Shown: positions 1-7,265 of the stretch, piece by piece | How the letters are laid out: each line of letters opens with the position of its first letter | Numbering within the stretch: the stretch's first letter is position 1 | DNA from: Lysobacterales bacterium CG02_land_8_20_14_3_00_62_12 | GTDB lineage: Bacteria; Pseudomonadota; Gammaproteobacteria; Xanthomonadales; Ahniellaceae | Length of the DNA stretch: 25,718 nt | Assembly (NCBI GenBank): GCA_002785585.1 | Contig: PEUI01000305.1 | Span: 28,438-54,155 of the forward strand | Direction: 5' to 3' | The notes under the pieces: model-generated | Told to the model about the DNA's origin: nothing | Seen by the model: the letters and a program-made list of their open reading frames with translations, nothing else | Database searches by the model: none | Made by a program: the position numbers and the translations under genes

Positions 1-385
1 GCGTCTGCGATTGCAATGAGGCCCAGGCACCGATCTGGCTATCACGGGCGCGGCTGGCGAAATAGGCATCGGCCTCGGCAGCACTGACGGCTTCCACTGC
101 GCCCTCGACGCGCACCTGCACTTGATTGCGCAAACGCAGCCAGAGAAAACACAACGCCGCACGCGGATTCACCGCCAGTTGCTGGCCTTTGTGGCTATGG
201 AGGTTGGTGTAAAAAACGAAACCCTGTTCATCGACGTGTTTGAGCAACACGGCACGCAACGAAACTCGACCCTCGGCATCCGCCGTCGCCAGGGTCATCG
301 CCGTCGGGTCGGGCTCGCCCACCTCGTAGGCTTGCGATTGCAACTGCTGAAAGGTCAGCAGGATTTCCGGATCCAGGTTTTGCAT
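1..385 (-). CDS. pdxH: Pyridoxamine 5'-phosphate oxidase, N-terminal part
   Basis: This is the first 128 codons of a flavin (FMN) enzyme that oxidises pyridoxamine or pyridoxine 5'-phosphate to pyridoxal 5'-phosphate, the last step of vitamin B6 synthesis and salvage in the cytoplasm. The gene runs off the left edge, so the C-terminal half is not visible. The translation begins MQNLDPEILLTF and carries the family signatures in order: GEPDPTAMTLATAD, the FMN-contact stretch VLLKHVDEQGFVFYTN, SHKGQQLAVNPRAALCFLW, then VRVEGAVEAVSAAEADAYF and SQIGAWAS. The style matches Xanthomonas-type PdxH better than the longer E. coli form. The ATG at 385-383 fits the family N-terminus, although its Shine-Dalgarno sequence is weak. 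It lies 50 bases downstream of the response regulator on the same strand, so co-transcription is possible. Confidence 0.9.
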   Translation of the reverse strand, partial: MQNLDPEILLTFQQLQSQAYEVGEPDPTAMTLATADAEGRVSLRAVLLKHVDEQGFVFYTNLHSHKGQQLAVNPRAALCFLWLRLRNQVQVRVEGAVEAVSAAEADAYFASRARDSQIGAWASLQSQT

Positions 386-435
386 TTGCCGGCTCAACTG
401 ATGACTCGCCTGGGTGGCCGCTGCCGCGCCGCCGT

Positions 436-1143
436 TTACTTGGTCGATTCCAAGCGATAGCCGTGCTGATAGACCGCGTTCAAGTTCCAGCCGTTGTCGC
501 CATTGAGCGACAACTTCTTGCGCAAGCGGCTGACGTGGGTATCGACGGTACGAGTGTTGACATCGCCGCTGAGGTTCCAGACGTTTTCCAGCAACGCCTC
601 ACGGCTGACGATGCGGCCGCTGCGCCGAAACAGATACGCGGCAAGATCGAACTCGCGGTCGGTGAGTTCGATCGGCACCGCATTCAAACTGATCCGCCGA
701 CGCTCCATGTTGATCTGATAAGGCTCCACGCCGCCCGCCATGGAGCCCGCCGCGGTGGCGACGCCGGTGCGCCGCAACACCGATTGCAACCGCGCCAGCA
801 GTTCGCCTTGTTTGGCCGGCTTGATCACGTAGTCGTCGGCGCCCGCCTGCAACGCGGTGACGATATCGTGCTCGGTGGCGCGGGCGGTGAGAAACACCAC
901 CGGCAACTTCTGGTGCGCCGATTGGCGCAGCCATTCCAGCACCTGCAAGCCGGAAGCCTGGATGCCCAGATTCCAATCGAGCAGCAATAGATCGATCGAC
1001 TCCGCGCCCAGGCGACGCCGAAAATCCTTGCTATCGGCATACCAGCGCACCTGATAGCCCGCTTCTTTCAGCCACAGACCGATCAGGTCGGCTTGATCCT
1101 GATCGTCTTCCAGCAGTCCGATTACTACCGATTGGGTACTCAT
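436..1143 (-). CDS. OmpR/PhoB-family response regulator
   Basis: A 235-residue two-component response regulator: a phosphoacceptor receiver domain followed by a winged-helix DNA-binding domain. The receiver (about residues 5-120) has the acidic pocket E12-D13-D14, the predicted phosphorylation site D56 in LLLLDWNLG, T86 and K108 of VIKPAK. The C-terminal domain (about 135-232) has the Trans_Reg_C pattern, including LTDREFDLAAYLF and the recognition-helix region TVDTHVSRLRKKL. The frame stays open upstream to 1302, but I chose the ATG at 1143. It starts right before the receiver, AAGGGCGAGC precedes it, and the upstream extension does not resemble protein. No partner histidine kinase is in the window, so the signal is unknown. 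The nearest gene downstream is pdxH. Confidence 0.9.
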   Translation of the reverse strand: MSTQSVVIGLLEDDQDQADLIGLWLKEAGYQVRWYADSKDFRRRLGAESIDLLLLDWNLGIQASGLQVLEWLRQSAHQKLPVVFLTARATEHDIVTALQAGADDYVIKPAKQGELLARLQSVLRRTGVATAAGSMAGGVEPYQINMERRRISLNAVPIELTDREFDLAAYLFRRSGRIVSREALLENVWNLSGDVNTRTVDTHVSRLRKKLSLNGDNGWNLNAVYQHGYRLESTK

Positions 1144-1362
1144 GCTCGCCCTTGTAAGTATTGAAAAATAGTGCAATGAACGCGCACTGGTTGCCCCCTT
1201 CAGTGGCCGCCGACGAGCCGCCAGACGCGTCACCATAGGCCAAGCGTCGACGATTGAAAAGGCCTGCCAGAAAGCACCCCGACTGGCAGACCCCGCGCTC
1301 ACCTGCTGCGCTTACCCAAAATCCACCAACGAACAACGACGCTGACGACTCTCCGGGCGCCA

Positions 1363-1572
1363 TCAGTTGATCAGGAAGGTAATCCGCATGTTGACCCGCC
1401 ACTCGGCGACCTTGCCATCGTCACCGACAACGACATTGATGTCGTTGACCCAGGCGCCCTTGATGTTCTTGACGGTCTTGCCGACTTTTTTCAATCCCGT
1501 TTGCACGGCATCTTCGATGCCCTTGGTAGAAGCGGCGGTAATTTCGATGACTTTGGCAACACCTGCGGCCAT
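1363..1572 (-). CDS. Dodecin family flavin-binding protein
   Basis: A 69-residue protein with the normal length and pattern of dodecins, small beta-alpha-beta-beta proteins that form hollow dodecamers and store or buffer flavins (FMN, riboflavin) or CoA-linked ligands in the cytoplasm. Visible family features are VAKVIEITAASTKGIEDAVQ, the helix ending in GLKKVGKTVKNIKGAWV, and the strand segment NVVVGDDGKVAEWRVNMRITF. The tryptophan in KGAWV is the residue that stacks on the flavin ring in characterised dodecins. A GGAG lies six bases before the ATG. It probably forms its own unit between the epimerase and the response regulator. The flavin link with the FMN enzyme PdxH nearby is suggestive only. 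Confidence 0.92.
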   Translation of the reverse strand: MAAGVAKVIEITAASTKGIEDAVQTGLKKVGKTVKNIKGAWVNDINVVVGDDGKVAEWRVNMRITFLIN

Positions 1573-1615
1573 GACTTACTCCGTATCGTTCAACCCGAAA
1601 TGGGCGCCGCCAAGT

Positions 1616-2467
1616 CTAGCAAGGTCGCGGTCGCTGCGACGCCTCCAGCAACGCCCGATAGCCTTCGCGCCAACTGCGGTAGCGCAAGTCAAACCCGCTT
1701 TCCAATAAGCGCTGATTGCTGATCCGGCGGCCTTGCTGCGGTGGGGTGACCGGTTCCGCTACCGAGCCGGTCAGCTCGGCGGCCAACCAGGCCAGCACCT
1801 GGGCGCTTGAGGCCGGCTCGCTATCGACAATATTGAACACGCCACGATGGCCACCGGCGATCAAGTGGCAAACGGCGGCGGCGGCATCGTCGATGTGGAT
1901 GCGGTTGCTGATGATCGACGATGCCGACAACCGCGACGATGGCGCCAAAGCGGCTTGCAGCAAATGATCGTGTCCAGGGCCATAGATGCCACCCAGGCGC
2001 AAACACAGACTGTCGGCATGCGCCGCCGCTGCCAGTTGTTCCGCTGCCAACATCACCTGTCCGTTGAAGGCCTCTGGCCGGGCTGGCGTGGTTTCGTCGA
2101 CGCCGCCGCCCGCGGCATCGGCATACACCGCCGTGCTGGAAATAAAGGTCACCCTCGGTCGGCAGGGCGCCAGCGCTGCCAGCACATGGCGGAGCCCGGT
2201 GACATAGGCAAGTTGATAAGCCTCGGCCGTGCGCGCGGCTGGCGTCAGCACATAAATCAACCGATCAATGGATGCCGGCAGCGTCGGCAAAGTCTCCGCG
2301 CGACCGACATCGCCATGCAGCGCCACCACGCCGACCGGCGGCTGGCGGCGGCGCGTCAGCGCAGTCAGCTGATGTCCAGCGGCCAGCAAACCGACGCCAA
2401 TGCGCGCGCCCAAGTCGCCGCAGCCGACCAGCAAGATCCGTTCGGAGGCTTTGGCCGTGTCAGCCAC
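1616..2467 (-). CDS. YeeZ-like NAD(P)-binding epimerase/dehydratase (extended SDR fold)
   Basis: A 283-residue Rossmann-fold protein of the atypical extended short-chain dehydrogenase group, like E. coli YeeZ. The nucleotide-binding glycine motif GCGDLGARIG sits at about residues 15-24. FISSTAVYAD gives the central strand and the Ser/Tyr region, and LRLGGIYGPG and NRIHIDDAA are typical of sugar-nucleotide epimerase relatives. I see no clear YxxxK catalytic pair, so catalysis is uncertain and the substrate is unknown. The start is a GTG lying eight bases inside the end of xrtH, with no good Shine-Dalgarno of its own. Translational coupling to the exosortase is likely. Whether it serves envelope-glycan chemistry linked to exosortase sorting is speculation. 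Confidence 0.8.
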   Translation of the reverse strand: MADTAKASERILLVGCGDLGARIGVGLLAAGHQLTALTRRRQPPVGVVALHGDVGRAETLPTLPASIDRLIYVLTPAARTAEAYQLAYVTGLRHVLAALAPCRPRVTFISSTAVYADAAGGGVDETTPARPEAFNGQVMLAAEQLAAAAHADSLCLRLGGIYGPGHDHLLQAALAPSSRLSASSIISNRIHIDDAAAAVCHLIAGGHRGVFNIVDSEPASSAQVLAWLAAELTGSVAEPVTPPQQGRRISNQRLLESGFDLRYRSWREGYRALLEASQRPRPC

Positions 2468-3002
2468 CGGCAGCCAATGGCAGCGGCGCGGGCACCGGCC
2501 GCGGCAGGTAGCGCAACCAGATCAACCAAACCACCAAGGCATCCAGAATGATCAACGCCTGCCACAAATACAGATGAAACCAGTCGAACCAAATGGTGTG
2601 GCATTCGACCCCCGCTACGCAGGCATTGCGCTCCCAAAGGCCGATGTAAAACAGACTGATGATGCGCACGACATTGAGTCCCTGGATGGCCAGAAATCCG
2701 AGCCCAAAGCCGATCGCCCGGTGCCGCCATGAAGCCGGAAACGCGACCAGCGCCGCGGCCAGAATGATCACCGCCTCGACACCGTTGCAACCAGGCTCGA
2801 TCGAAACCGCCCAACCACTGGGTGAGGAAATCACCTTGCCAATGGCGGTCACATCCTGATCGAAGACGTGCACCAGAAAAGTACACAAATGCGCCAATGC
2901 GGTAGTGAACGGCAGGATCACCTGCTGCTGCACCGGGCCCAGCACGTACAAGTAAAACAGGGCGCCGAGCACCAGCAAAAAAGTCAAGGCAAAACGAATC
3001 AT
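2460..3002 (-). CDS. xrtH: Exosortase H (XrtH-type membrane transpeptidase)
   Basis: A 180-residue polytopic inner-membrane protein with the exosortase/archaeosortase catalytic triad: C72 in EPGCNGVEAVI, R113 in GLNVVRIISLFY and H143 in WFDWFHLYLWQ. About five hydrophobic segments are visible, starting with residues 4-22. The short length and the insert NACVAGVECHTIWFDWFH before the catalytic histidine fit the XrtH group. From family knowledge, XrtH handles proteins ending in an IPTLxxWG-CTERM signal (motif, membrane helix, basic tail). It presumably cleaves and anchors or releases them at the outer face of the inner membrane. No protein in this window has such a C-terminus. It is the first gene of an overlapping pair with the epimerase. 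Confidence 0.88.
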   Translation of the reverse strand: MIRFALTFLLVLGALFYLYVLGPVQQQVILPFTTALAHLCTFLVHVFDQDVTAIGKVISSPSGWAVSIEPGCNGVEAVIILAAALVAFPASWRHRAIGFGLGFLAIQGLNVVRIISLFYIGLWERNACVAGVECHTIWFDWFHLYLWQALIILDALVVWLIWLRYLPRPVPAPLPLAAGG

Positions 3003-3029
3003 GATGCGCCCGCAAAGGAAAGGGCGACG

Positions 3030-3038
3030 ATTCTAACA
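3030..3038 (-). promoter_or_regulatory. Candidate extended -10 promoter of xrtH
   Basis: Read on the minus strand, TGT-TAGAAT is an extended -10 element, with one mismatch to TATAAT and a TGn just upstream. It lies 28 bases before the xrtH ATG. No convincing -35 box is present. An almost identical TAGAATCG element precedes the Ser/Thr kinase gene at 14873-14878. Confidence 0.4.
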
Positions 3039-3046
3039 GTCTGGTA

Positions 3047-3087
3047 CGGCCACGTCGGCGTTTCACAGAGTCATGAGTCCGTGGCCG
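3047..3087. repeat. 8-bp inverted repeat between xrtH and the FHA regulator
   Basis: CGGCCACG (3047-3054) and CGTGGCCG (3080-3087) are perfect inverted arms separated by 25 bases. They sit just upstream of the xrtH -10 element and before the divergent regulator gene. That is a suitable place for a control protein acting on either gene. In GC-rich DNA an 8-bp repeat can also arise by chance. Confidence 0.3.
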
Positions 3088-3213
3088 CGTCACCGCATCG
3101 GCGATGGGCAAACTCCGCCCGGGCGAGGGCGGCGCGAGTCTCCGGATTCACGGTTACACTCTCAGCGCCATGAACCGACTACCCCAGCTCGCCGCCACCG
3201 CAAGTCGCCAGCC

Positions 3214-4914
3214 ATGCCTTGGTGTCTGATCATCGACGGTCCCGGTGGTCGGCGGCGGATTCCGCTGGTGGCATACGGGGCGGTACTGCTCGGCAGCGCC
3301 CCGGACTGTCAGATCCAAGTCGATCAGCCCACGGTCTCGCGCCACCATTTGACCCTGCAGGTTGTCGATCAGTGTTTGCAAATTATCGATATCGGTTCTC
3401 GCAACGGCAGTTTCCTCGGCGCACGCCGATTGGTCGTCAACGCCATCGAAGTGATCGATCAACCGACCACGATCCGGGTGGGTGAAGTCGATTTGCTGGT
3501 CACGCCGATCATCGCTGACGATGCCACGCCGTACACCGTCATGACCGAGCCCGAAACCGTGCCCAGCACCACCCGGATTGGGGCAACGCTCGCCACCGGC
3601 AGTGGTGACCGTTTTTTTCGCCGCGAACTGGTCGATCTGCTGCACTACGCGCTCACCCGCCCCGGTGAGCAAGCGATGCTGCTGGCTTATGCCCAAGCCT
3701 GTGTGCGCACGCTTCCGCTCAGTCGGCTGCAACTCAGCAATAGCGATGACGGCCTGCTGCTCGACTGGCACCAGCCCGGCGTCGCGGATCAGGGTGCCGC
3801 GCTGGAGCTGGTGTACGGGCGTCAGCGCTGGCTGCTGGCTGCCGAGGTTTTGCCGACGCCGGAACGCGTCCGGCACCTGGCCGAACTCGGCGCGGCGCTG
3901 GCGGCGCTGGCCGATACCGAGCCCATGGCGCCGCTGCTGTCGCCGCAGGCCACCTTGCCCATCACCAGTCTGGATCCGCACATGCAGCGCATCTTCCGAC
4001 GCGCCGCGCGGGTCGCCAGCAGCGACATCCACGTCCTGATCCGCGGCGAATCGGGCACTGGCAAGGAGCTGTTGGCGCGGCACATCCATGAGTCCTCATC
4101 GCGCCATGCCAAGCCGTTCGTGGCGATCAATTGCGCCGCGTTTTCCGAGGAGATGCTCGAGGCGGAACTGTTCGGCGTGGAGAAAGGCGCGGCCACCGGC
4201 GTCGTCGCGCGCGCTGGCGTGTTCGAGCGGGCGAGCGGCGGCACGCTGTTGCTCGATGAAATCGGCGACATGACACCGGCAATGCAAGCGCGGATGCTGC
4301 GCGTGTTGCAAGAGCACGAGGTGCTGCGGGTCGGCGGCCACGGGCCGATCGCCGTGGACGTACGGGTGATCTCGGCGACCCATTGCGACCTCGATCAGAT
4401 GCTGGCCGATGGCCGTTTCCGTCTCGACCTGATCCACCGCATCGCCGATTGGGAAGTGCGGTTGCCGCCTCTGCGCGAGCGCCCGGTTGACATCGTGCCG
4501 CTGGCGGTGACTTTTCTGCTCGCAGCGACGCGCCCCCGCGGCATCAAGGTTCGTGGCTTGAGCCGCGCCGCCGCCGACGCCCTGCTCACCTACGACTGGC
4601 CCGGTAACGTGCGGGAGCTGCAACGCGAAATGGCGCGGGTCGCGGTGTTCCTCGATCAGGACAGCCTGGTGATGAGCGCGGATCTCGGCCACCACATCCG
4701 CAGTCGCCGCCGCGATGGCGGCGTCGGCAATCTGCAACAGCAACTCGACCACGCCGAGCGGCAAATCATTGCGCAGGCGCTGTGTGCGGCCGACCAGCAG
4801 GTGTCGGTCGCGGCTCAGCGCCTCGGCGTGTCGCGCTCGACCCTGTATCGGCGCCTGCGCGATCTCGATCTGTTGCCGGAAGGCGCCGAGACCAAGGACG
4901 CGGCCAGCGATTGA
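3214..4914 (+). CDS. FHA domain-AAA+ (sigma-54-type activator)-Fis HTH transcriptional regulator
   Basis: A 566-residue regulator from the chosen ATG. Residues 5-95 form an FHA domain, a phosphothreonine reader, with SRHH at 42-45 and RNGS at 63-66. Residues 130-240 are an unrecognised linker or sensor. Residues 250-480 are a sigma-54-activator AAA+ ATPase: Walker A GESGTGKE (278-285), Walker B GTLLLDEIGD (D348, E349), FRLDLIHRI and LPPLRERP, and WPGNVREL (462-469). Residues 512-550 are a Fis-type helix-turn-helix. The sigma-54 contact loop, normally GAFTGA, reads GAATGV at 325-330, so direct activation of sigma-54 polymerase is uncertain. The frame is open back to 3073, but residues before MPWCLIIDG look non-coding; no start has a good Shine-Dalgarno. 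A -24/-12 promoter follows the gene, and a Ser/Thr kinase lies 7 kb away. Confidence 0.88.
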   Translation: MPWCLIIDGPGGRRRIPLVAYGAVLLGSAPDCQIQVDQPTVSRHHLTLQVVDQCLQIIDIGSRNGSFLGARRLVVNAIEVIDQPTTIRVGEVDLLVTPIIADDATPYTVMTEPETVPSTTRIGATLATGSGDRFFRRELVDLLHYALTRPGEQAMLLAYAQACVRTLPLSRLQLSNSDDGLLLDWHQPGVADQGAALELVYGRQRWLLAAEVLPTPERVRHLAELGAALAALADTEPMAPLLSPQATLPITSLDPHMQRIFRRAARVASSDIHVLIRGESGTGKELLARHIHESSSRHAKPFVAINCAAFSEEMLEAELFGVEKGAATGVVARAGVFERASGGTLLLDEIGDMTPAMQARMLRVLQEHEVLRVGGHGPIAVDVRVISATHCDLDQMLADGRFRLDLIHRIADWEVRLPPLRERPVDIVPLAVTFLLAATRPRGIKVRGLSRAAADALLTYDWPGNVRELQREMARVAVFLDQDSLVMSADLGHHIRSRRRDGGVGNLQQQLDHAERQIIAQALCAADQQVSVAAQRLGVSRSTLYRRLRDLDLLPEGAETKDAASD

Positions 4915-5043
4915 TGGCGGCGTCCGCGCCCTGTTGCAGGGTTGCGACGACGCTGTGTCAGACCTGCTACATGACCGCCGTCGCACTCGGAATGGATCCT
5001 ACATTTTGATTGTATTTCAATCACTTGTGCGCGGCATTGGCAC

Positions 5044-5058
5044 TGGCATGGCGCTTGC
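5044..5058 (+). promoter_or_regulatory. Candidate sigma-54 (-24/-12) promoter
   Basis: TGGCAT-N5-TTGC matches the RpoN consensus TGGCAC-N5-TTGC with exact spacing and a single C-to-T change; both the GG and GC dinucleotides are present. Transcription would begin near 5070, leaving a leader of about 60 bases before the first FG-GAP gene at 5129. It lies directly after the gene for the FHA-AAA+ regulator. I saw no comparable element ahead of the second propeller or the beta-helix gene. Confidence 0.55.
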
Positions 5059-5128
5059 GATCACAGACTCATGGTGGCGTGTTGACGGTTGAAATTTCCT
5101 TCAGCCGCACGCGACCTGGGAGCAACCC

Positions 5129-6796
5129 ATGACCACGTACCCATCGATCAAGCATCCCGTCGGCAACTTCAACCCGGATTGTCGGCGTTTTCCCCAACGC
5201 TGCCTGGCCACCGCCCTGGCCGGTGTCTTGTTCGCTGGGCTCGCCGCGCCACTCGGCGTCGGCGCCGCCGCTTTCCCGGCAGTTCTGCCGTTGTGGGATA
5301 TTGATGGCAACAGCGGATTTAGGGTCGATGGCGCGATCACCAATGACCGACTGGGGTGGTCCGTCGCCGGTGCCGGTGACATTAATGGAGACGGCTTCGA
5401 CGACCTCATGATTGGCGCGCCCTACGCCGTCAACAACGGCAACAACCCTGGCATCGTCTATGTGGTGTTCGGCCATGCCGGCGGTTTCACCCACCCGCTG
5501 GCGGTATCCACACTGAATGGCGGCAACGGCTTTCGGATCCTGGGGATCAGTCATGGCGACCAATTCGGACAAGCGGTCAGCGGTGCCGGTGACATCAATG
5601 GCGACGGCTTCGCCGATCTGGCGATCGGTGCGCCAGGATCCGACCTTAGCGCCAACAATGCCGGCGCCGGTTTTGTCCTGTTCGGCAAAACATCGGCTTT
5701 TCCAGCCACCCAGTTACTGCTTTTGAACGGCACCAATGGCTTTGCGGTGAGCGGCGAAAACGCTAATGATTACGCCGGTCATGCAATCAGTGGCAGTGGG
5801 CGGCACAACGGCGATGCCCTCGATGACCTGATCATCGGCGCATTCCACGCCGATCCAGCCGGCGCCACCAGCGCCGGCAAAAGTTACGTAGTGTTTGGCA
5901 AGAGTGGCGGCTTCAGCGCATTGTTGGCGTTGTCTGGAATGGCCGGCGGCACCCAGGGCTATGGCATACCCGGCACGGCGCCGGACGACTATGCGGGGAC
6001 TTCGGTGGGTAGCGCAGGTGATGTCAACGGCGATGGCTTCGACGATCTGATCATCGGTGCGCCCCATCAAGATCCTTTGTTTGCTTACGCAGGCAAAAGC
6101 TACGTTGTGTTCGGCAAAGCGGGGCCGTTTACCTCCACACTGGCACTCACCACGCTCAACGGCAACAACGGCTTCCGCCTCGATGGTCCCGCCGGCCATG
6201 ACTATGCCGGCTTCGCGGTGAACAGCGCCGGGGATATCAATGGCGATGGTTTCTCCGACTTGATCGTCGGCGCCTTCGGTGCCACGCCTACCGGGTTCAA
6301 CGCCGGTAGCAGCTATGTGGTGTTTGGCCATTCCGGCAACTTCACCCATCCGCTCGATTTATCTGGGTTGAACGGCCAGAACGGCTTTCGCCTGGATGGC
6401 GAATCCGCAGGCAACAAATCAGGTTTTTCAGTCAGTCGTGCCGGGGATATCAATGGCGACGGGCTGGGAGATTTGTTGATCGGCGCAAAAGATGCCAACG
6501 CCAGCAGCGGCCGCACGTATGTGGTGTTTGGACGCAGCGGCGGTGGCTTTCCGCACCCGCTGGCGTTGTCCAGTCTGGACGGCAACAACGGCTTTCGCCT
6601 CGATGGCGTGGAAGCATCCGATAGCTCTGGTCATTCGGTGCGCGCCGCCGGCGATATCAACGGCGATGGCGTCGACGATCTGGTGATCGGTGCGCCTAAT
6701 GCGGCGCCCAGTGACCATCCGGCAGCGGGCAGCAGCTACGTCGTCTTTGGGCGCAAACCGGAGCTGGTTTTTGCCGACGGATTCGAGCAGCCATGA
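5129..6796 (+). CDS. Secreted FG-GAP (integrin-alpha-like) seven-bladed beta-propeller protein
   Basis: A 555-residue exported protein of unknown function. A long basic N-region is followed by a hydrophobic stretch (about 26-40) and a likely signal-peptidase site near residue 48. From about residue 60 there are seven FG-GAP repeats of 63-75 residues, each with a GFRxDG start, a calcium-binding GDINGDGFDDLxIGAP loop and a YVVFG strand. This predicts one seven-bladed propeller. The third repeat has a degenerate loop (GRHNGDALDD). The protein ends ELVFADGFEQP, a tail shared with the next two secreted proteins. GGGAG lies before the ATG, and a -24/-12 promoter lies 70 bases upstream. FG-GAP propellers bind calcium and often mediate surface adhesion, but no ligand can be named here. 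Confidence 0.87.
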   Translation: MTTYPSIKHPVGNFNPDCRRFPQRCLATALAGVLFAGLAAPLGVGAAAFPAVLPLWDIDGNSGFRVDGAITNDRLGWSVAGAGDINGDGFDDLMIGAPYAVNNGNNPGIVYVVFGHAGGFTHPLAVSTLNGGNGFRILGISHGDQFGQAVSGAGDINGDGFADLAIGAPGSDLSANNAGAGFVLFGKTSAFPATQLLLLNGTNGFAVSGENANDYAGHAISGSGRHNGDALDDLIIGAFHADPAGATSAGKSYVVFGKSGGFSALLALSGMAGGTQGYGIPGTAPDDYAGTSVGSAGDVNGDGFDDLIIGAPHQDPLFAYAGKSYVVFGKAGPFTSTLALTTLNGNNGFRLDGPAGHDYAGFAVNSAGDINGDGFSDLIVGAFGATPTGFNAGSSYVVFGHSGNFTHPLDLSGLNGQNGFRLDGESAGNKSGFSVSRAGDINGDGLGDLLIGAKDANASSGRTYVVFGRSGGGFPHPLALSSLDGNNGFRLDGVEASDSSGHSVRAAGDINGDGVDDLVIGAPNAAPSDHPAAGSSYVVFGRKPELVFADGFEQP

Positions 6797-6865
6797 GTGC
6801 GTTTGCCGGTTTGCCGACGCCTGGATTGCCATTCCGATCAGAGCTCACCCCGAGGAGGCCATGCC

Positions 6866-7111
6866 ATGTTTGAACATACCAATGAACTGCTGCGTTGCGG
6901 CCATTGCCACTGGGTTGGCGCGATCAATGAAGTCGGCATCGAGCTGGTCAACGATGGCGTTGGCTATCGCTGCCCAAGCTGCCAACGCCTGTTGCGCGTA
7001 CCAGAACGGCTGGCGCCGCGACGGGGCAAATCGGCAGCAGACCGGTTCCGCAGCGGGCCAGACACGCTGGCGGGCTCACCCTTTCGCAGCGTGCGCATTC
7101 GCCGTGACTGA
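6866..7111 (+). CDS. Small zinc-ribbon protein
   Basis: An 81-residue protein with two CxxC knuckles, CGHC near residue 12 and CPSC near residue 38, spaced as in a single zinc ribbon. The C-terminal tail is basic and probably disordered. It has no signal peptide, so it should stay in the cytoplasm. The longer frame starts at 6797, but the ATG at 6866 is preceded by a very strong GAGGAGG seven bases upstream, and coding character begins there. It lies 69 bases after one propeller gene and 154 before the next, within a cluster of exported proteins. I do not recognise the family. A role in nucleic-acid or protein binding is a guess from the fold. Confidence 0.7.
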   Translation: MFEHTNELLRCGHCHWVGAINEVGIELVNDGVGYRCPSCQRLLRVPERLAPRRGKSAADRFRSGPDTLAGSPFRSVRIRRD

Positions 7112-7265
7112 GGCGATGGCGCCAGATCACGCCGTTGTAGATCGAGGCATCACGGGCTTCGGGCTGATCGGCAGGGCCGAAGCCAACCTAATGGCGCAAC
7201 GTATCGCCTTGCACCCCCACGCGACGTACAAAACCAAACGCACAAAACCATCGGAGCCATCTTCA

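Noticed and set aside
122..460. 112-codon plus-strand frame
   Set aside because: It lies antisense to pdxH, whose minus-strand translation matches the enzyme family closely; the plus frame has no recognisable features.
3154..4089. 311-codon minus-strand frame opposite the FHA regulator
   Set aside because: Antisense shadow; the plus strand encodes well-defined FHA and AAA+ motifs across the same bases.
7150..7230. Possible -24/-12 promoter before the second propeller gene (TGGCGC...TTGCA)
   Set aside because: The spacing between the two elements is 11 bases instead of 5, so sigma-54 could not use it.
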